A DNA stretch of 5,020 bases, taken from JBGTHB01 sp041746415 (GTDB taxonomy: Bacteria > Pseudomonadota > Gammaproteobacteria > Coxiellales > Coxiellaceae). The notes below the pieces were generated by a model. It saw nothing but the letters and a program-made list of their open reading frames with translations. It searched no databases and had not been told where the DNA came from. The DNA is taken from positions 1 to 5,020 of the forward strand of contig JBGTHB010000128.1 of assembly GCA_041746415.1 (NCBI GenBank). Direction: 5' to 3'. The position numbers and the translations under genes are program-made. Numbering within the stretch: the stretch's first letter is position 1; the number at the start of each line of letters is the position of its first letter. This document shows, one piece after another, positions 1 to 5,020 of this stretch.

Positions 1-1
1 A

Positions 2-124
2 TATGCTGTTTTTGTTTTGGTAGACGCTGATGCATGGCGTCCAACTGGAAAGAAAGACGCTCTGGTGGTATGGTTAGAGCATCAAAAAACACTTAATTTG
101 GCGCTTTTGATAGTTTTAATCTAA
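2..124 (+). CDS. 3' end of an unidentified upstream gene (partial)
   Basis: A reading frame is open from the left window edge to a TAA at 122-124 and gives 40 residues, beginning YAVFVLVDADAWRPTGKK and ending in the hydrophobic tail LNLALLIVLI. I do not recognise the family. The case for coding is the context: the stop lies 12 bases before an ATG at 137 that has a strong Shine-Dalgarno sequence, the spacing expected within an operon. The C-terminal hydrophobic run of about ten residues is too short to call a membrane segment with confidence. The start and most of the gene lie outside the window, so a chance open frame of this length cannot be excluded. Confidence 0.45.
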   Translation, partial: YAVFVLVDADAWRPTGKKDALVVWLEHQKTLNLALLIVLI

Positions 125-126
125 GT

Positions 127-131
127 GGAGG
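127..131 (+). promoter_or_regulatory. Strong ribosome binding site for the ATG at 137
   Basis: GGAGG at 127-131 matches the core of the anti-Shine-Dalgarno complement and lies five bases before the ATG at 137. It is the best ribosome binding site in the left part of the window. It is the main reason to place the start of the next gene at 137 rather than at the ATG at 210, where only an A/G-rich AGAAG directly abuts the start codon. Confidence 0.7.
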
Positions 132-136
132 ACATT

Positions 137-238
137 ATGGGAGGTATATTTTCAAGTGAGAAGCGAGCCGCGAGTAGCTTGCGTAGTGGCCGCTCTTTGC
201 AACTAGAAGATGATATTCGAGTTGAGGTTAAGCCATAA
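137..238 (+). CDS. Short 33-codon frame, possibly the 5' part of a frameshifted gene
   Basis: From the ATG at 137 the frame encodes 33 residues (begins MGGIFSSEKRAASS, ends DDIRVEVKP) and stops at TAA 236-238. The N-terminus is rich in Ser and Arg and has no signal peptide or membrane segment. I recognise no family. The start has a strong Shine-Dalgarno sequence and follows closely on the preceding gene, so translation here is likely. The frame overlaps the next one (210-614) by 29 bases, and a +1 shift between about 207 and 238 would join them into one protein of roughly 157 residues. It is therefore either a small independent protein coupled to the next gene or the 5' piece of a gene broken by a one-base indel. 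The sequence alone does not decide. Confidence 0.5.
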   Translation: MGGIFSSEKRAASSLRSGRSLQLEDDIRVEVKP

Positions 239-614
239 AGAGCGCTGGGGTTTGACTCTGTTAGTGTTTGCTCAAGAAAACCAGCATAAGCTAGTGAAGT
301 TAACTATTGATACTGAAGATGAAAATCTGATATATACGCAAAGTTTTATTAATGCAATTTCTTCTTTCCATTTCGGTGACAGTAGCACTCTTAAGGTTTA
401 TCCTTTTGTTGCTGAGATCAATACAAATGAAAATTGTCTTCAGGTTAGTGGGGATCTGGATTTGTTTTTTAGATTAATGAAAGGAAGACTAGCCGAGGGT
501 TTTGTTGATGGCTTACGTGCGAATGCAAATGTAAAAAATTTTATTGATAGCACAAAAGATGCTTTGCCTATAGGTTATGAGCGAAACACGGAATCACCAA
601 AAATGTCTCATTAA
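210..614 (+). CDS. Hypothetical protein, possibly the 3' part of a frameshifted gene
   Basis: This 134-codon frame runs from ATG 210 to TAA 612-614. In this phase it is open only from 207, after a TAG at 204-206. The protein looks soluble and of mixed charge, with alternating hydrophobic stretches (GLTLLVFAQ near residues 14-22, LKVYPFVAEI near 61-70) suggesting beta strands. A probably helical segment, FFRLMKGRLAEGFVDGLRA, lies near 86-104. I see no signal peptide, membrane span or recognisable catalytic motif, and I cannot name a family. The ATG has no properly spaced Shine-Dalgarno sequence, whereas the overlapping upstream frame starting at 137 has an excellent one. This gene therefore either depends on translational coupling or lost its start to a frameshift. 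A rho-independent terminator follows 24 bases after the stop. Confidence 0.55.
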   Translation: MIFELRLSHKERWGLTLLVFAQENQHKLVKLTIDTEDENLIYTQSFINAISSFHFGDSSTLKVYPFVAEINTNENCLQVSGDLDLFFRLMKGRLAEGFVDGLRANANVKNFIDSTKDALPIGYERNTESPKMSH

Positions 615-625
615 TTTGATTTAAT

Positions 626-862
626 TCACTTACGCAATGCCGGCTCTTCGCCGGTTATTTTGTCAAAAAGTTGAGATGAGAAATTTATAAAACTAGTCAA
701 ACTGATTTCTACACTTCCTTTGCTTTTCACTGTTGGATAAGCGCGTGACTTGCATGCTCCAGCTGAGGAGTCTAGCTTGTTGATTGTTGCTTCGACTGAG
801 TCAAAGAGCGCATCGTAATTTAGTTTAATGTCGTTGGAATATTTAATTTCTACGTGTGGCAC
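626..862 (-). CDS. Short 5-carboxymethyl-2-hydroxymuconate isomerase-like protein (tautomerase superfamily)
   Basis: A GTG start at 860-862 gives 78 residues, preceded by AGGA seven bases upstream. The N-terminus MPHVEIKYSNDI resembles the MPH-[IF]-x-[VI]-E-x-S-x-N-[IL] opening of CHMI/HpcD proteins. In that superfamily the proline exposed by removal of Met is the catalytic base in keto-enol tautomerisation, and it is present here (Pro2 of the precursor). A segment AGACKSRAYP (residues 34-43) sits where the family has its conserved I-R-x-R stretch, so Arg40 may correspond to one of those arginines. HpcD is about 126 residues; this protein stops near the middle of that fold and I do not see the later conserved G-R-S stretch. 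It may be a naturally short or decayed homologue. The protein is cytosolic, and no homoprotocatechuate pathway neighbours are visible, so the substrate is unknown. The family call comes from the N-terminal pattern only. Confidence 0.55.
   Translation of the reverse strand: MPHVEIKYSNDIKLNYDALFDSVEATINKLDSSAGACKSRAYPTVKSKGSVEISLTSFINFSSQLFDKITGEEPALRK
639..661 (+). terminator. Rho-independent terminator after the left-hand + strand genes
   Basis: A stem CCGGC (640-644) pairs with GCCGG (650-654) around a five-base loop, with a possible G-U pair added (639/655), and is followed by the T-rich TTATTTT (655-661). It lies 24 bases after the stop at 614. Because transcription converges here, the same hairpin also encodes the last residues of the minus-strand gene 626-862. 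The stem is short but entirely G-C. Confidence 0.6.
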
Positions 863-871
863 GGTACTTTC

Positions 872-887
872 CTAATATAGATATTAG
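872..887. repeat. Perfect 7-bp inverted repeat before the isomerase-like gene
   Basis: CTAATAT-AG-ATATTAG has 7-bp arms around a 2-bp spacer, immediately upstream of the minus-strand start at 862. Its inner edge overlaps the Shine-Dalgarno sequence (AGGA on the minus strand, 870-873). The position suits an operator or an RNA hairpin that masks the ribosome binding site, but the sequence is pure A/T apart from the outer G-C pairs and the centre. It could also simply be AT-rich promoter DNA. I found no well-spaced -35 box for it. Confidence 0.4.
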
Positions 888-906
888 TCAACCGCCCAAT
901 ATTTTG

Positions 907-928
907 ATTGGCTCCTCGGGAGGGATTT
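907..928 (-). repeat. Partial duplicate of the tRNA-Asn 3' end (att-like or tRNA remnant)
   Basis: These 22 bases are identical, in the same orientation, to 1096-1117, which is the 3' end of tRNA-Asn. On the minus strand they contain AAATCCCTCCCGAGGAGCCA, that is, part of the T-loop, the 3' strand of the T-stem, the acceptor strand, the discriminator and the CCA. Identity stops abruptly inside the T-loop at 928/929. The two copies are 189 bp apart. Such copies arise as attachment-site duplications of tRNA-targeting integrases, as remnants of tandem tRNA genes, or as ends of tRNA-derived repeats. No integrase gene is visible in the window. Confidence 0.75.
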
Positions 929-1005
929 ATGCCGGTCCATCCTGGACCGTCACCCTTCGGGTCGCGCTAATGCGCGGGCAAATTTTGCAATCCATGCAAA
1001 ATTTC
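929..1005. repeat. Cluster of four consecutive hairpins inserted in a tRNA-like T-loop
   Basis: Four palindromes follow each other almost without gaps. Hairpin 1 is 933-949, a 7-bp stem (CGGTCCA/TGGACCG) with loop TCC. Hairpin 2 is 952-962, ACCC/GGGT with loop TTC. Hairpin 3 is 963-976, CGCGC/GCGCG with loop TAAT. Hairpin 4 is 980-1004, a 10-bp stem (AAATTTTGCA/TGCAAAATTT) with loop ATCCA. On the left the block joins the tRNA-Asn 3' copy at the T-loop. On the right it runs into TGAACCC, close to the sequence expected after an uninterrupted T-loop (TTTGAACCC). It encodes no plausible protein. It has the architecture of a dispersed palindromic intergenic element. Confidence 0.65.
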
Positions 1006-1040
1006 TGAACCCGGTTTATTATTTTCGTCGGGGGTTCAAA
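1006..1040. repeat. Inverted T-arm-like segment closing the hairpin module
   Basis: GTCGGGGGTTCAAA at 1027-1040 is an exact 14-base inverted copy of 1115-1128 in the tRNA-Asn T-arm. Together with the following GCCTCT it could form a T-arm on the + strand (GGGGG-TTCAAAG-CCTCT with G-U pairs). It also pairs with TGAACCC (1006-1012) through GGGTTCA (1032-1038), giving a fifth 7-bp hairpin with a 19-base loop. The module 907-1046 is thus bounded by T-arm-derived sequence in opposite orientations at its two ends. Confidence 0.65.
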
Positions 1041-1057
1041 GCCTCTAGGTGATAATC

Positions 1058-1091
1058 AAAAAAAAACCACTCTAAGTGAGTGGTCTTTTTT
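1058..1091 (-). terminator. Rho-independent terminator of tRNA-Asn, potentially bidirectional
   Basis: Stem ACCACTC (1066-1072) pairs with GAGTGGT (1078-1084) around a five-base loop. On the minus strand the hairpin begins 13 bases after the tRNA 3' end and is followed by a nine-base T run (complement of the A run 1058-1066). On the + strand a six-base T run (1086-1091) follows, so it could stop transcription from both sides. Confidence 0.85.
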
Positions 1092-1097
1092 AATTAT

Positions 1098-1172
<75 letters not shown>

Positions 1173-1190
1173 GCGTCGAATGGAAGACGT

Positions 1191-1219
1191 ATGTTACTGA
1201 TCCAGGCGGGGATAATCAA
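1191..1219 (-). promoter_or_regulatory. Candidate promoter of tRNA-Asn
   Basis: On the minus strand TTGATT (1214-1219) and TAACAT (1191-1196) are separated by exactly 17 bp. This would start transcription about ten bases before the tRNA 5' end at 1172. Each hexamer matches the sigma-70 consensus at four of six positions, so the call rests mainly on spacing and position. No terminator is evident between the aminotransferase stop and the tRNA, so read-through from that gene could also contribute. Confidence 0.45.
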
Positions 1220-1264
1220 CTATTTATTCAGCCGCTTGTTAGCTTGTTGGCGCCGTTATTTTGA

Positions 1265-2449
1265 CTAAATTGAGAACATTTTTTTGAGACGTTCGGCTGC
1301 TACTTTGAGTTGGTTGTCGTCGATAACATAGGAAAACCGCAAACAGTTTGGCGCACCAAAGGCGCTGCCTGGCACGCAAGCAATCAGCGCTTCATCGAGA
1401 ATTTTTGCTGCTAGCTCCACATCATTTTTAACATTTAGCTTTTTGATTGCTTTACTCGCATCAACGAATAAATAAAATGTCGCATTAGCCGGTTGCAGGG
1501 TGAGGCAGTTAATTTTCTTTAATTCATGATAAAAATAATTGTGTCGCTGATGAAAAGCATCATACATATATTGATATTTTTCTTTGCCATATATTAGGGC
1601 TTCCGCACCGGCTGCTTGACTGATAGAGCAGGGATTGCTGGTGCTATGCGATTGGATTTTTTTCATGGCTTTAGTTAGTTCCACAGTGGCTGCACAGTAG
1701 CCGAGACGCCAACCGGTCATGGCGTACGCTTTTGAAAAACCATTCACCACAATAGTGCGATCTTTTAACTCTGGGCAAACCATCGCGATATTGTTAAAAC
1801 CGTCTACGTGCCATTCGATGTATTCGTAAATATCGTCTGAAATTATCATAATTTGAGGATGTTTTAATAACACAGCAGCTAGGGCGCCTAATTCGGCTTT
1901 GCTATAAATCATGCCGGTTGGATTACTGGGGCTATTTAGAAAAAATAATTTGGTTTTTGCCGTGATGGCTTTTTTTAATTGGTCAGCGGTTATTTTAAAA
2001 TTCTGTTCAATGCCCGCATTAAGATACACCGCTTTGGCGCCGCATAACGCCACCATTGGGGGATAGGATAACCAGTATGGCGCAGGGATGATGGCTTCAT
2101 CATCAGGATTTAAAATCGCTTGGCAAGCATTGTAAACAGATTGTTTAGCGCCATTACTGACGATAATTTGGTTGTTGGTATAGCTGAGTCGATTATCACG
2201 CTTAAATTTATGGATGATGGCATCTATTAACTCGGGTGTGCCTTCAATGGCAGTATACTTTGTTTTCCCAGTTTTAATGGCTTGGATACCTGCCTGTTTA
2301 ATAAAATCCGGGGTGTCAAAGTCAGGTTCTCCCGCACTCATATTAATAATGTCATGGCCTTGTGCTTTTAACTGTTTCGCTTTAGCGCTGATGATCAACG
2401 TAACTGAAGGTAGGATTAATTGGCTGCGTTCGCTGGGCTGAAGGCTCAT
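1265..2449 (-). CDS. aspB: Aspartate aminotransferase, class I, subgroup I-gamma (PLP-dependent)
   Basis: This 394-residue protein matches class I/II aminotransferases in length and motif order. The likely reaction is aspartate + 2-oxoglutarate to oxaloacetate + glutamate, in the cytosol. Visible motifs are SAGEPDFDTP (38-47), GAKQ (100-103; Lys102 at the place of the Lys that contacts the distal carboxylate in Thermus-type AspAT), APYWLSYPP (123-131), NSPSNPTG (172-179, Asn176), SDDIYEY (204-210; Asp205 for the pyridine nitrogen and Tyr208), SKAYAMTGWRLGY (239-251, Schiff-base Lys240) and CLRFSY (369-374, Arg371 for the alpha-carboxylate). This is the Thermus/Bacillus AspB pattern rather than E. 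coli AspC, hence the symbol; prephenate or other substrate specificity cannot be excluded. The ATG start has a weak GAGAG seven bases upstream. The gene diverges from uvrB across 79 bp and no key residue is missing. Confidence 0.9.
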   Translation of the reverse strand: MSLQPSERSQLILPSVTLIISAKAKQLKAQGHDIINMSAGEPDFDTPDFIKQAGIQAIKTGKTKYTAIEGTPELIDAIIHKFKRDNRLSYTNNQIIVSNGAKQSVYNACQAILNPDDEAIIPAPYWLSYPPMVALCGAKAVYLNAGIEQNFKITADQLKKAITAKTKLFFLNSPSNPTGMIYSKAELGALAAVLLKHPQIMIISDDIYEYIEWHVDGFNNIAMVCPELKDRTIVVNGFSKAYAMTGWRLGYCAATVELTKAMKKIQSHSTSNPCSISQAAGAEALIYGKEKYQYMYDAFHQRHNYFYHELKKINCLTLQPANATFYLFVDASKAIKKLNVKNDVELAAKILDEALIACVPGSAFGAPNCLRFSYVIDDNQLKVAAERLKKMFSI

Positions 2450-2452
2450 GTG

Positions 2453-2483
2453 TTTACTCTCTATGGTGATGAACCATTATGAT
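2453..2483 (+). promoter_or_regulatory. Candidate uvrB promoter
   Basis: TTTACT (2453-2458) and TATGAT (2478-2483) could serve as -35 and -10 boxes, although the 19-bp spacer is longer than ideal. The -10 matches the consensus at five of six positions and would start a leader of about 40 bases. I see no LexA-type CTG-N10-CAG palindrome between 2450 and 2528, so SOS control like that of E. coli uvrB is not supported by this region. Confidence 0.35.
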
Positions 2484-2507
2484 AAGGTGGTACTTCAGCC
2501 GGTTCAA
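2479..2507 (-). promoter_or_regulatory. Candidate promoter of the aspartate aminotransferase gene
   Basis: On the minus strand TTGAAC (2502-2507) and TATCAT (2479-2484) are spaced by 17 bp and match the sigma-70 consensus at four and five of six positions. Transcription would start roughly 25 bases before the ATG. The -10 box overlaps the candidate -10 of the opposing uvrB promoter. Confidence 0.45.
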
Positions 2508-2516
2508 TGACTATGT

Positions 2517-2521
2517 TAAGG
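2517..2521 (+). promoter_or_regulatory. Ribosome binding site deciding the GTG start of uvrB
   Basis: TAAGG at 2517-2521 lies seven bases before GTG 2529. With the family-typical N-terminus (FKLHSQFLPNGDQPQAI, compare FKLNSAFKPSGDQPEAI in E. coli) it supports the GTG as the true start. No ATG lies nearby in this frame. Confidence 0.65.
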
Positions 2522-2528
2522 TTAGGCG

Positions 2529-4538
2529 GTGAATGCAACGTTTAAATTACACAGTCAGTTTTTACCAAATGGGGATCAGCCACAAGCAATCGAAAAACTG
2601 GTTGAGGGGTTGCGGGATGGCTTAGCATTTCAAACCTTGCTGGGTGTCACCGGCTCTGGTAAAACCTTCACCATTGCAAATGTGATTGAAAAAGTGCAGC
2701 GCCCAGCGTTAATCATGGCGCCGAACAAAACGCTTGCAGCGCAGTTTTATGCTGAGATGCGTGAGTTTTTTCCTAATAACGCCGTCGAGTATTTTGTTTC
2801 ATATTACGATTATTATCAGCCTGAGGCTTATGTGCCCGCCAGCGATACGTATATTGAAAAAGACGCTTCTGTTAATGAACAGATTGAACAAATGCGCTTG
2901 TCAGCAACCAAAGCGATGATTGAACGCCACGATACCATTATTGTGGCGACGGTATCGGCCATTTATGGTTTGGGTGATCCAGAGCTGTATTTAAAAATGG
3001 TATTGCATTTATCTCGCGGCGAAAAAATAGATCAGCGCCGTATTTTGCATCGTTTGGCTGAGTTGCAATATCAACGTAATGATTTGGCATTTTATCGTGG
3101 CACGTATCGTGTGTTAGGAGATGTAATTGATATTTTTCCTGCAGATGAGGAACGAGATGGAATTCGCCTTGAGTTATTTGATGATGAGGTTGAAAAAATA
3201 TCCGTTTTTGATCCGTTAACAGGACGAGTTTTGCGTGAAACACCGCGCGTAACGATTTTTCCTAAAACGCATTATGTGACGCCGCGTGAGCGTGTTTTAG
3301 AAGCCATTGAAAAAGTCAAAGTGGAATTAAAAACACACCTGGATGTGCTGCGTGAGCAAAACAAATTAGTTGAAGCGCAGCGCTTAGCGCAACGCACGCA
3401 GTTTGATATTGAGATGATGTTGGAATTGGGTTACTGCTCTGGTATTGAAAATTATTCACGTTATCTATCTGGGCGTGGTGCGGGCGAGCCTCCACCGACA
3501 CTCATTGATTATTTACCTAAAAATGCCATTTTAGTTATTGATGAATCACATGTTACGGTGCCGCAAATTGGTGGTATGTATAAAGGGGATCGTGCCCGTA
3601 AGGAAAACTTAGTGACGTATGGGTTTCGTTTGCCGTCAGCACTGGATAATCGGCCGTTGCGTTTTGATGAATTTGAAAAATTGATGCCGCAAACTATTTT
3701 TGTGTCAGCAACACCGGCTGATTACGAAGCGCAGCACAGCGATCAAGTAGTTGAATTGGTGGTGCGCCCCACTGGTTTGGTCGATCCCGAAGTTGAAATT
3801 CGTCCGGTCACCCATCAAGTGGATGACTTGCTTTCTGAAGTAAAAAAATGCGCTTTGAAAAAGCAGCGTGTATTGGTGACCACACTAACCAAACGCATGT
3901 CGGAAGATCTAACCGATTATTTAAGCGAGCATGGGGTGCGCGTGCGTTATTTGCATTCGGATATTAACACAGTTGAGCGTGTGGAAATTTTACGTGATTT
4001 ACGCTTGGGCAAATTTGATGTGTTAGTGGGTATTAATTTGTTGCGTGAAGGGTTGGATTTGCCGGAGGTAGGGTTAGTCGCGATTTTAGATGCCGATAAA
4101 GAAGGCTTTTTGCGTTCACACCGTTCGTTGATTCAAACCATTGGTCGGGCTGCACGCAACCTTGAAGGCAGAGCGATATTGTATGCGGACAAAATCACAG
4201 GCTCAATGCAGCGGGCGCTAGAAGAAACAGAGCGACGTCGCGAGAGACAAGTGGCTTATAACCTGCAGCATGGTATTACGCCGCAAGGAGTGCAAAAACA
4301 GATTCGCGATATTATAGAAGGCACCGATGCCTATCCTGATCGCAAACGCCCATCCGCGCGGCGCGTGAAAGTCAGTGAGGCTGAGGCGGCTTATGAATTG
4401 ATGACGCCAAAAGAGTTGGGTAAACATATACAAAAACTAGAGCAACAGATGTTCCAGCTGGCTAAAAACCTAGAGTTTGAGAAAGCAGCTCACATACGCG
4501 ATCAGCTGCATGAACTTAAGGGCTTGTTTAAAACCTAA
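2529..4538 (+). CDS. uvrB: UvrB, excinuclease ABC subunit B
   Basis: UvrB is the damage-verifying helicase-like subunit of nucleotide excision repair: UvrA2 loads it on DNA, then UvrC binds it and cuts on both sides of the lesion. The 669 residues compare with 673 in E. coli, and similarity runs from end to end. Visible motifs are Walker A GVTGSGKT (39-46), NKTLAAQ motif Ia (66-72), the beta-hairpin YYDYYQPEAYVP (92-103) that inserts between the strands, DESH Walker B (338-341), SATP motif III (393-396), TTLTKRMSEDL motif IV (451-461), GINLLREGLDLPE motif V (501-513) and QTIGRAAR motif VI (536-543). A C-terminal UVR domain (about 627-662, with NLEFEKAAHIRDQL) contacts UvrC. Translation begins at a GTG with TAAGG upstream. 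The gene stands alone, divergent from the aminotransferase, and ends 16 bp from the convergent TPR gene. No residue expected to be catalytic is missing. Confidence 0.98.
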   Translation: MNATFKLHSQFLPNGDQPQAIEKLVEGLRDGLAFQTLLGVTGSGKTFTIANVIEKVQRPALIMAPNKTLAAQFYAEMREFFPNNAVEYFVSYYDYYQPEAYVPASDTYIEKDASVNEQIEQMRLSATKAMIERHDTIIVATVSAIYGLGDPELYLKMVLHLSRGEKIDQRRILHRLAELQYQRNDLAFYRGTYRVLGDVIDIFPADEERDGIRLELFDDEVEKISVFDPLTGRVLRETPRVTIFPKTHYVTPRERVLEAIEKVKVELKTHLDVLREQNKLVEAQRLAQRTQFDIEMMLELGYCSGIENYSRYLSGRGAGEPPPTLIDYLPKNAILVIDESHVTVPQIGGMYKGDRARKENLVTYGFRLPSALDNRPLRFDEFEKLMPQTIFVSATPADYEAQHSDQVVELVVRPTGLVDPEVEIRPVTHQVDDLLSEVKKCALKKQRVLVTTLTKRMSEDLTDYLSEHGVRVRYLHSDINTVERVEILRDLRLGKFDVLVGINLLREGLDLPEVGLVAILDADKEGFLRSHRSLIQTIGRAARNLEGRAILYADKITGSMQRALEETERRRERQVAYNLQHGITPQGVQKQIRDIIEGTDAYPDRKRPSARRVKVSEAEAAYELMTPKELGKHIQKLEQQMFQLAKNLEFEKAAHIRDQLHELKGLFKT

Positions 4539-4554
4539 TGCAATTGTAAATAGA

Positions 4555-5020
4555 TCAAGTAGCGCGACGGCTAATTTGTTTGAAGGCCATTAGTTTTTTA
4601 TATTCGCTTGCAGGCGTGTCAGTAAGCGTGGCGAATTTGGTAAAATAGCTTTTTGCTGAAGCGTGGTCTCCTTCTTGATAGTAAATTTTTGCCAGTTCAA
4701 GCAGTGATGTTTTTTGCAACGGGTTGTTGTTCAGCGCTTGCATAAAAAAGCCTTTTGCTGCTAAGTGATCAGGAATCATCATTGCGCATAAACCCGCATT
4801 TTCATAAGCGCCAGCAACGTGATCGTAGCTCGGCATATTAGCCGCTGTGACAAATTGATTGATGGATTGTTTGTACTTCCCATGCCGGCACAAAAACGTG
4901 CCGTAGTTATTATATGTGCTGCCTGATTGGGGTGCTAAAGTGATGGCGTGGCGGTAATCTGCGTCTGCCTCACTTAGATTGTTAGTGGCTTCTTGATAGT
5001 AGGCCATGGTGTACCAGGTG
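4555..5020 (-). CDS. pilW: PilW/PilF-like type IV pilus biogenesis TPR protein (5' end outside the window)
   Basis: The frame is open to the right edge (codons for T-W-Y-T precede the first internal Met at 5005-5007), so the gene starts beyond the window; 154 residues are visible. They form about four tetratricopeptide repeats: 1-30 (AYYQEA...DADYRHAITLAP), 34-63 (YNNYGTFLCRHGKY...), 70-100 (AYENAGLCAM...AALNNNP-type end) and 104-129 (LLELAKIYYQEGDHASAKSYF). The NNYGTFLC and YENAGLC signatures match PilF of Pseudomonas and PilW of the TIGR02521-type family, outer-membrane pilotins needed for PilQ secretin assembly. The lipoprotein signal expected at the N-terminus lies outside the window. The C-terminus (EYKKLMAFKQISRRAT) ends soon after the fourth repeat and appears some 30-40 residues shorter than Pseudomonas PilF as I remember it. 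Another TPR lipoprotein is the main alternative. Confidence 0.8.
   Translation of the reverse strand, partial: TWYTMAYYQEATNNLSEADADYRHAITLAPQSGSTYNNYGTFLCRHGKYKQSINQFVTAANMPSYDHVAGAYENAGLCAMMIPDHLAAKGFFMQALNNNPLQKTSLLELAKIYYQEGDHASAKSYFTKFATLTDTPASEYKKLMAFKQISRRAT

Noticed and set aside
929..1005. CRISPR array or riboswitch
   Set aside because: The hairpins differ from one another in sequence and have no repeat-spacer periodicity. No downstream gene is positioned to be controlled by a known riboswitch class.
907..1046. A second functional tRNA gene
   Set aside because: The D-arm and anticodon arm are absent, and the T-loop is interrupted at 928/929.
1234..1248. Tandem GCTTGTT direct repeat between the aminotransferase gene and tRNA-Asn
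   Set aside because: It is only two 7-base copies with no hairpin or T tail; it is too short to call a functional repeat or terminator.
2214..2441. Open frame antisense to the aminotransferase gene
   Set aside because: It lies fully inside a well-supported gene, has no family motifs and is the expected shadow of the coding strand.
2450..2528. LexA (SOS) box upstream of uvrB
   Set aside because: No CTG-N10-CAG palindrome is present; the only CAG (2496-2498) has no CTG at the required distance.
2734..4433. Several 60-100 codon open frames within uvrB on both strands (2734-2919, 2938-3243, 3316-3501, 4218-4433)
   Set aside because: uvrB is conserved without interruption over its whole length; these frames show no Shine-Dalgarno support or recognisable domains.
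4539..4554. Terminator between uvrB and the convergent TPR gene
   Set aside because: The 16 bp contain no stem beyond the trivial CAATTG palindrome and no T run following a hairpin.

Overview
The window reads as chromosomal DNA of a moderately AT-rich gammaproteobacterium. UvrB and its motifs are close to the E. coli protein, the right-hand gene is a PilF/PilW-type pilotin, and the tRNA encodes its own CCA. Divergent uvrB and aspartate aminotransferase genes near a tRNA-Asn, with no LexA box before uvrB, would fit Legionellales (Coxiella/Legionella relatives). That placement is an inference.

Left part (1-661, + strand): the last 40 codons of an unidentified gene are followed, after a strong ribosome binding site, by a 33-codon frame. 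That frame overlaps a 134-codon frame in the +1 phase. The two may be one gene broken by a single-base frameshift, or two coupled small genes. A GC hairpin with a T-rich tail (639-661) ends this unit. Converging on it is a short minus-strand gene (626-862) whose N-terminus resembles 5-carboxymethyl-2-hydroxymuconate isomerase, but it is much shorter than that family.

Middle (863-1264): the most unusual stretch. A complete tRNA-Asn(GUU) (1098-1172, minus) has a plausible promoter and an immediate terminator. Downstream of it lies a partial second copy of its 3' end (907-928, 22 identical bases). That copy breaks off inside the T-loop and runs into four consecutive small hairpins (933-1004). 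A T-arm-like sequence in inverted orientation follows (1006-1040). The whole looks like a tRNA-derived palindromic module.

Right part (1265-5020): a subgroup I-gamma aspartate aminotransferase (minus) and uvrB (+) diverge from a 79-bp region in which two candidate promoters overlap at their -10 boxes. uvrB, complete and canonical, converges with only 16 bp to spare on the 3' part of a PilW/PilF-like TPR gene, whose start lies beyond the window. The right-hand genes are housekeeping functions (amino acid metabolism, nucleotide excision repair, type IV pilus assembly) with no evident joint pathway. The left-hand region is the accessory part.
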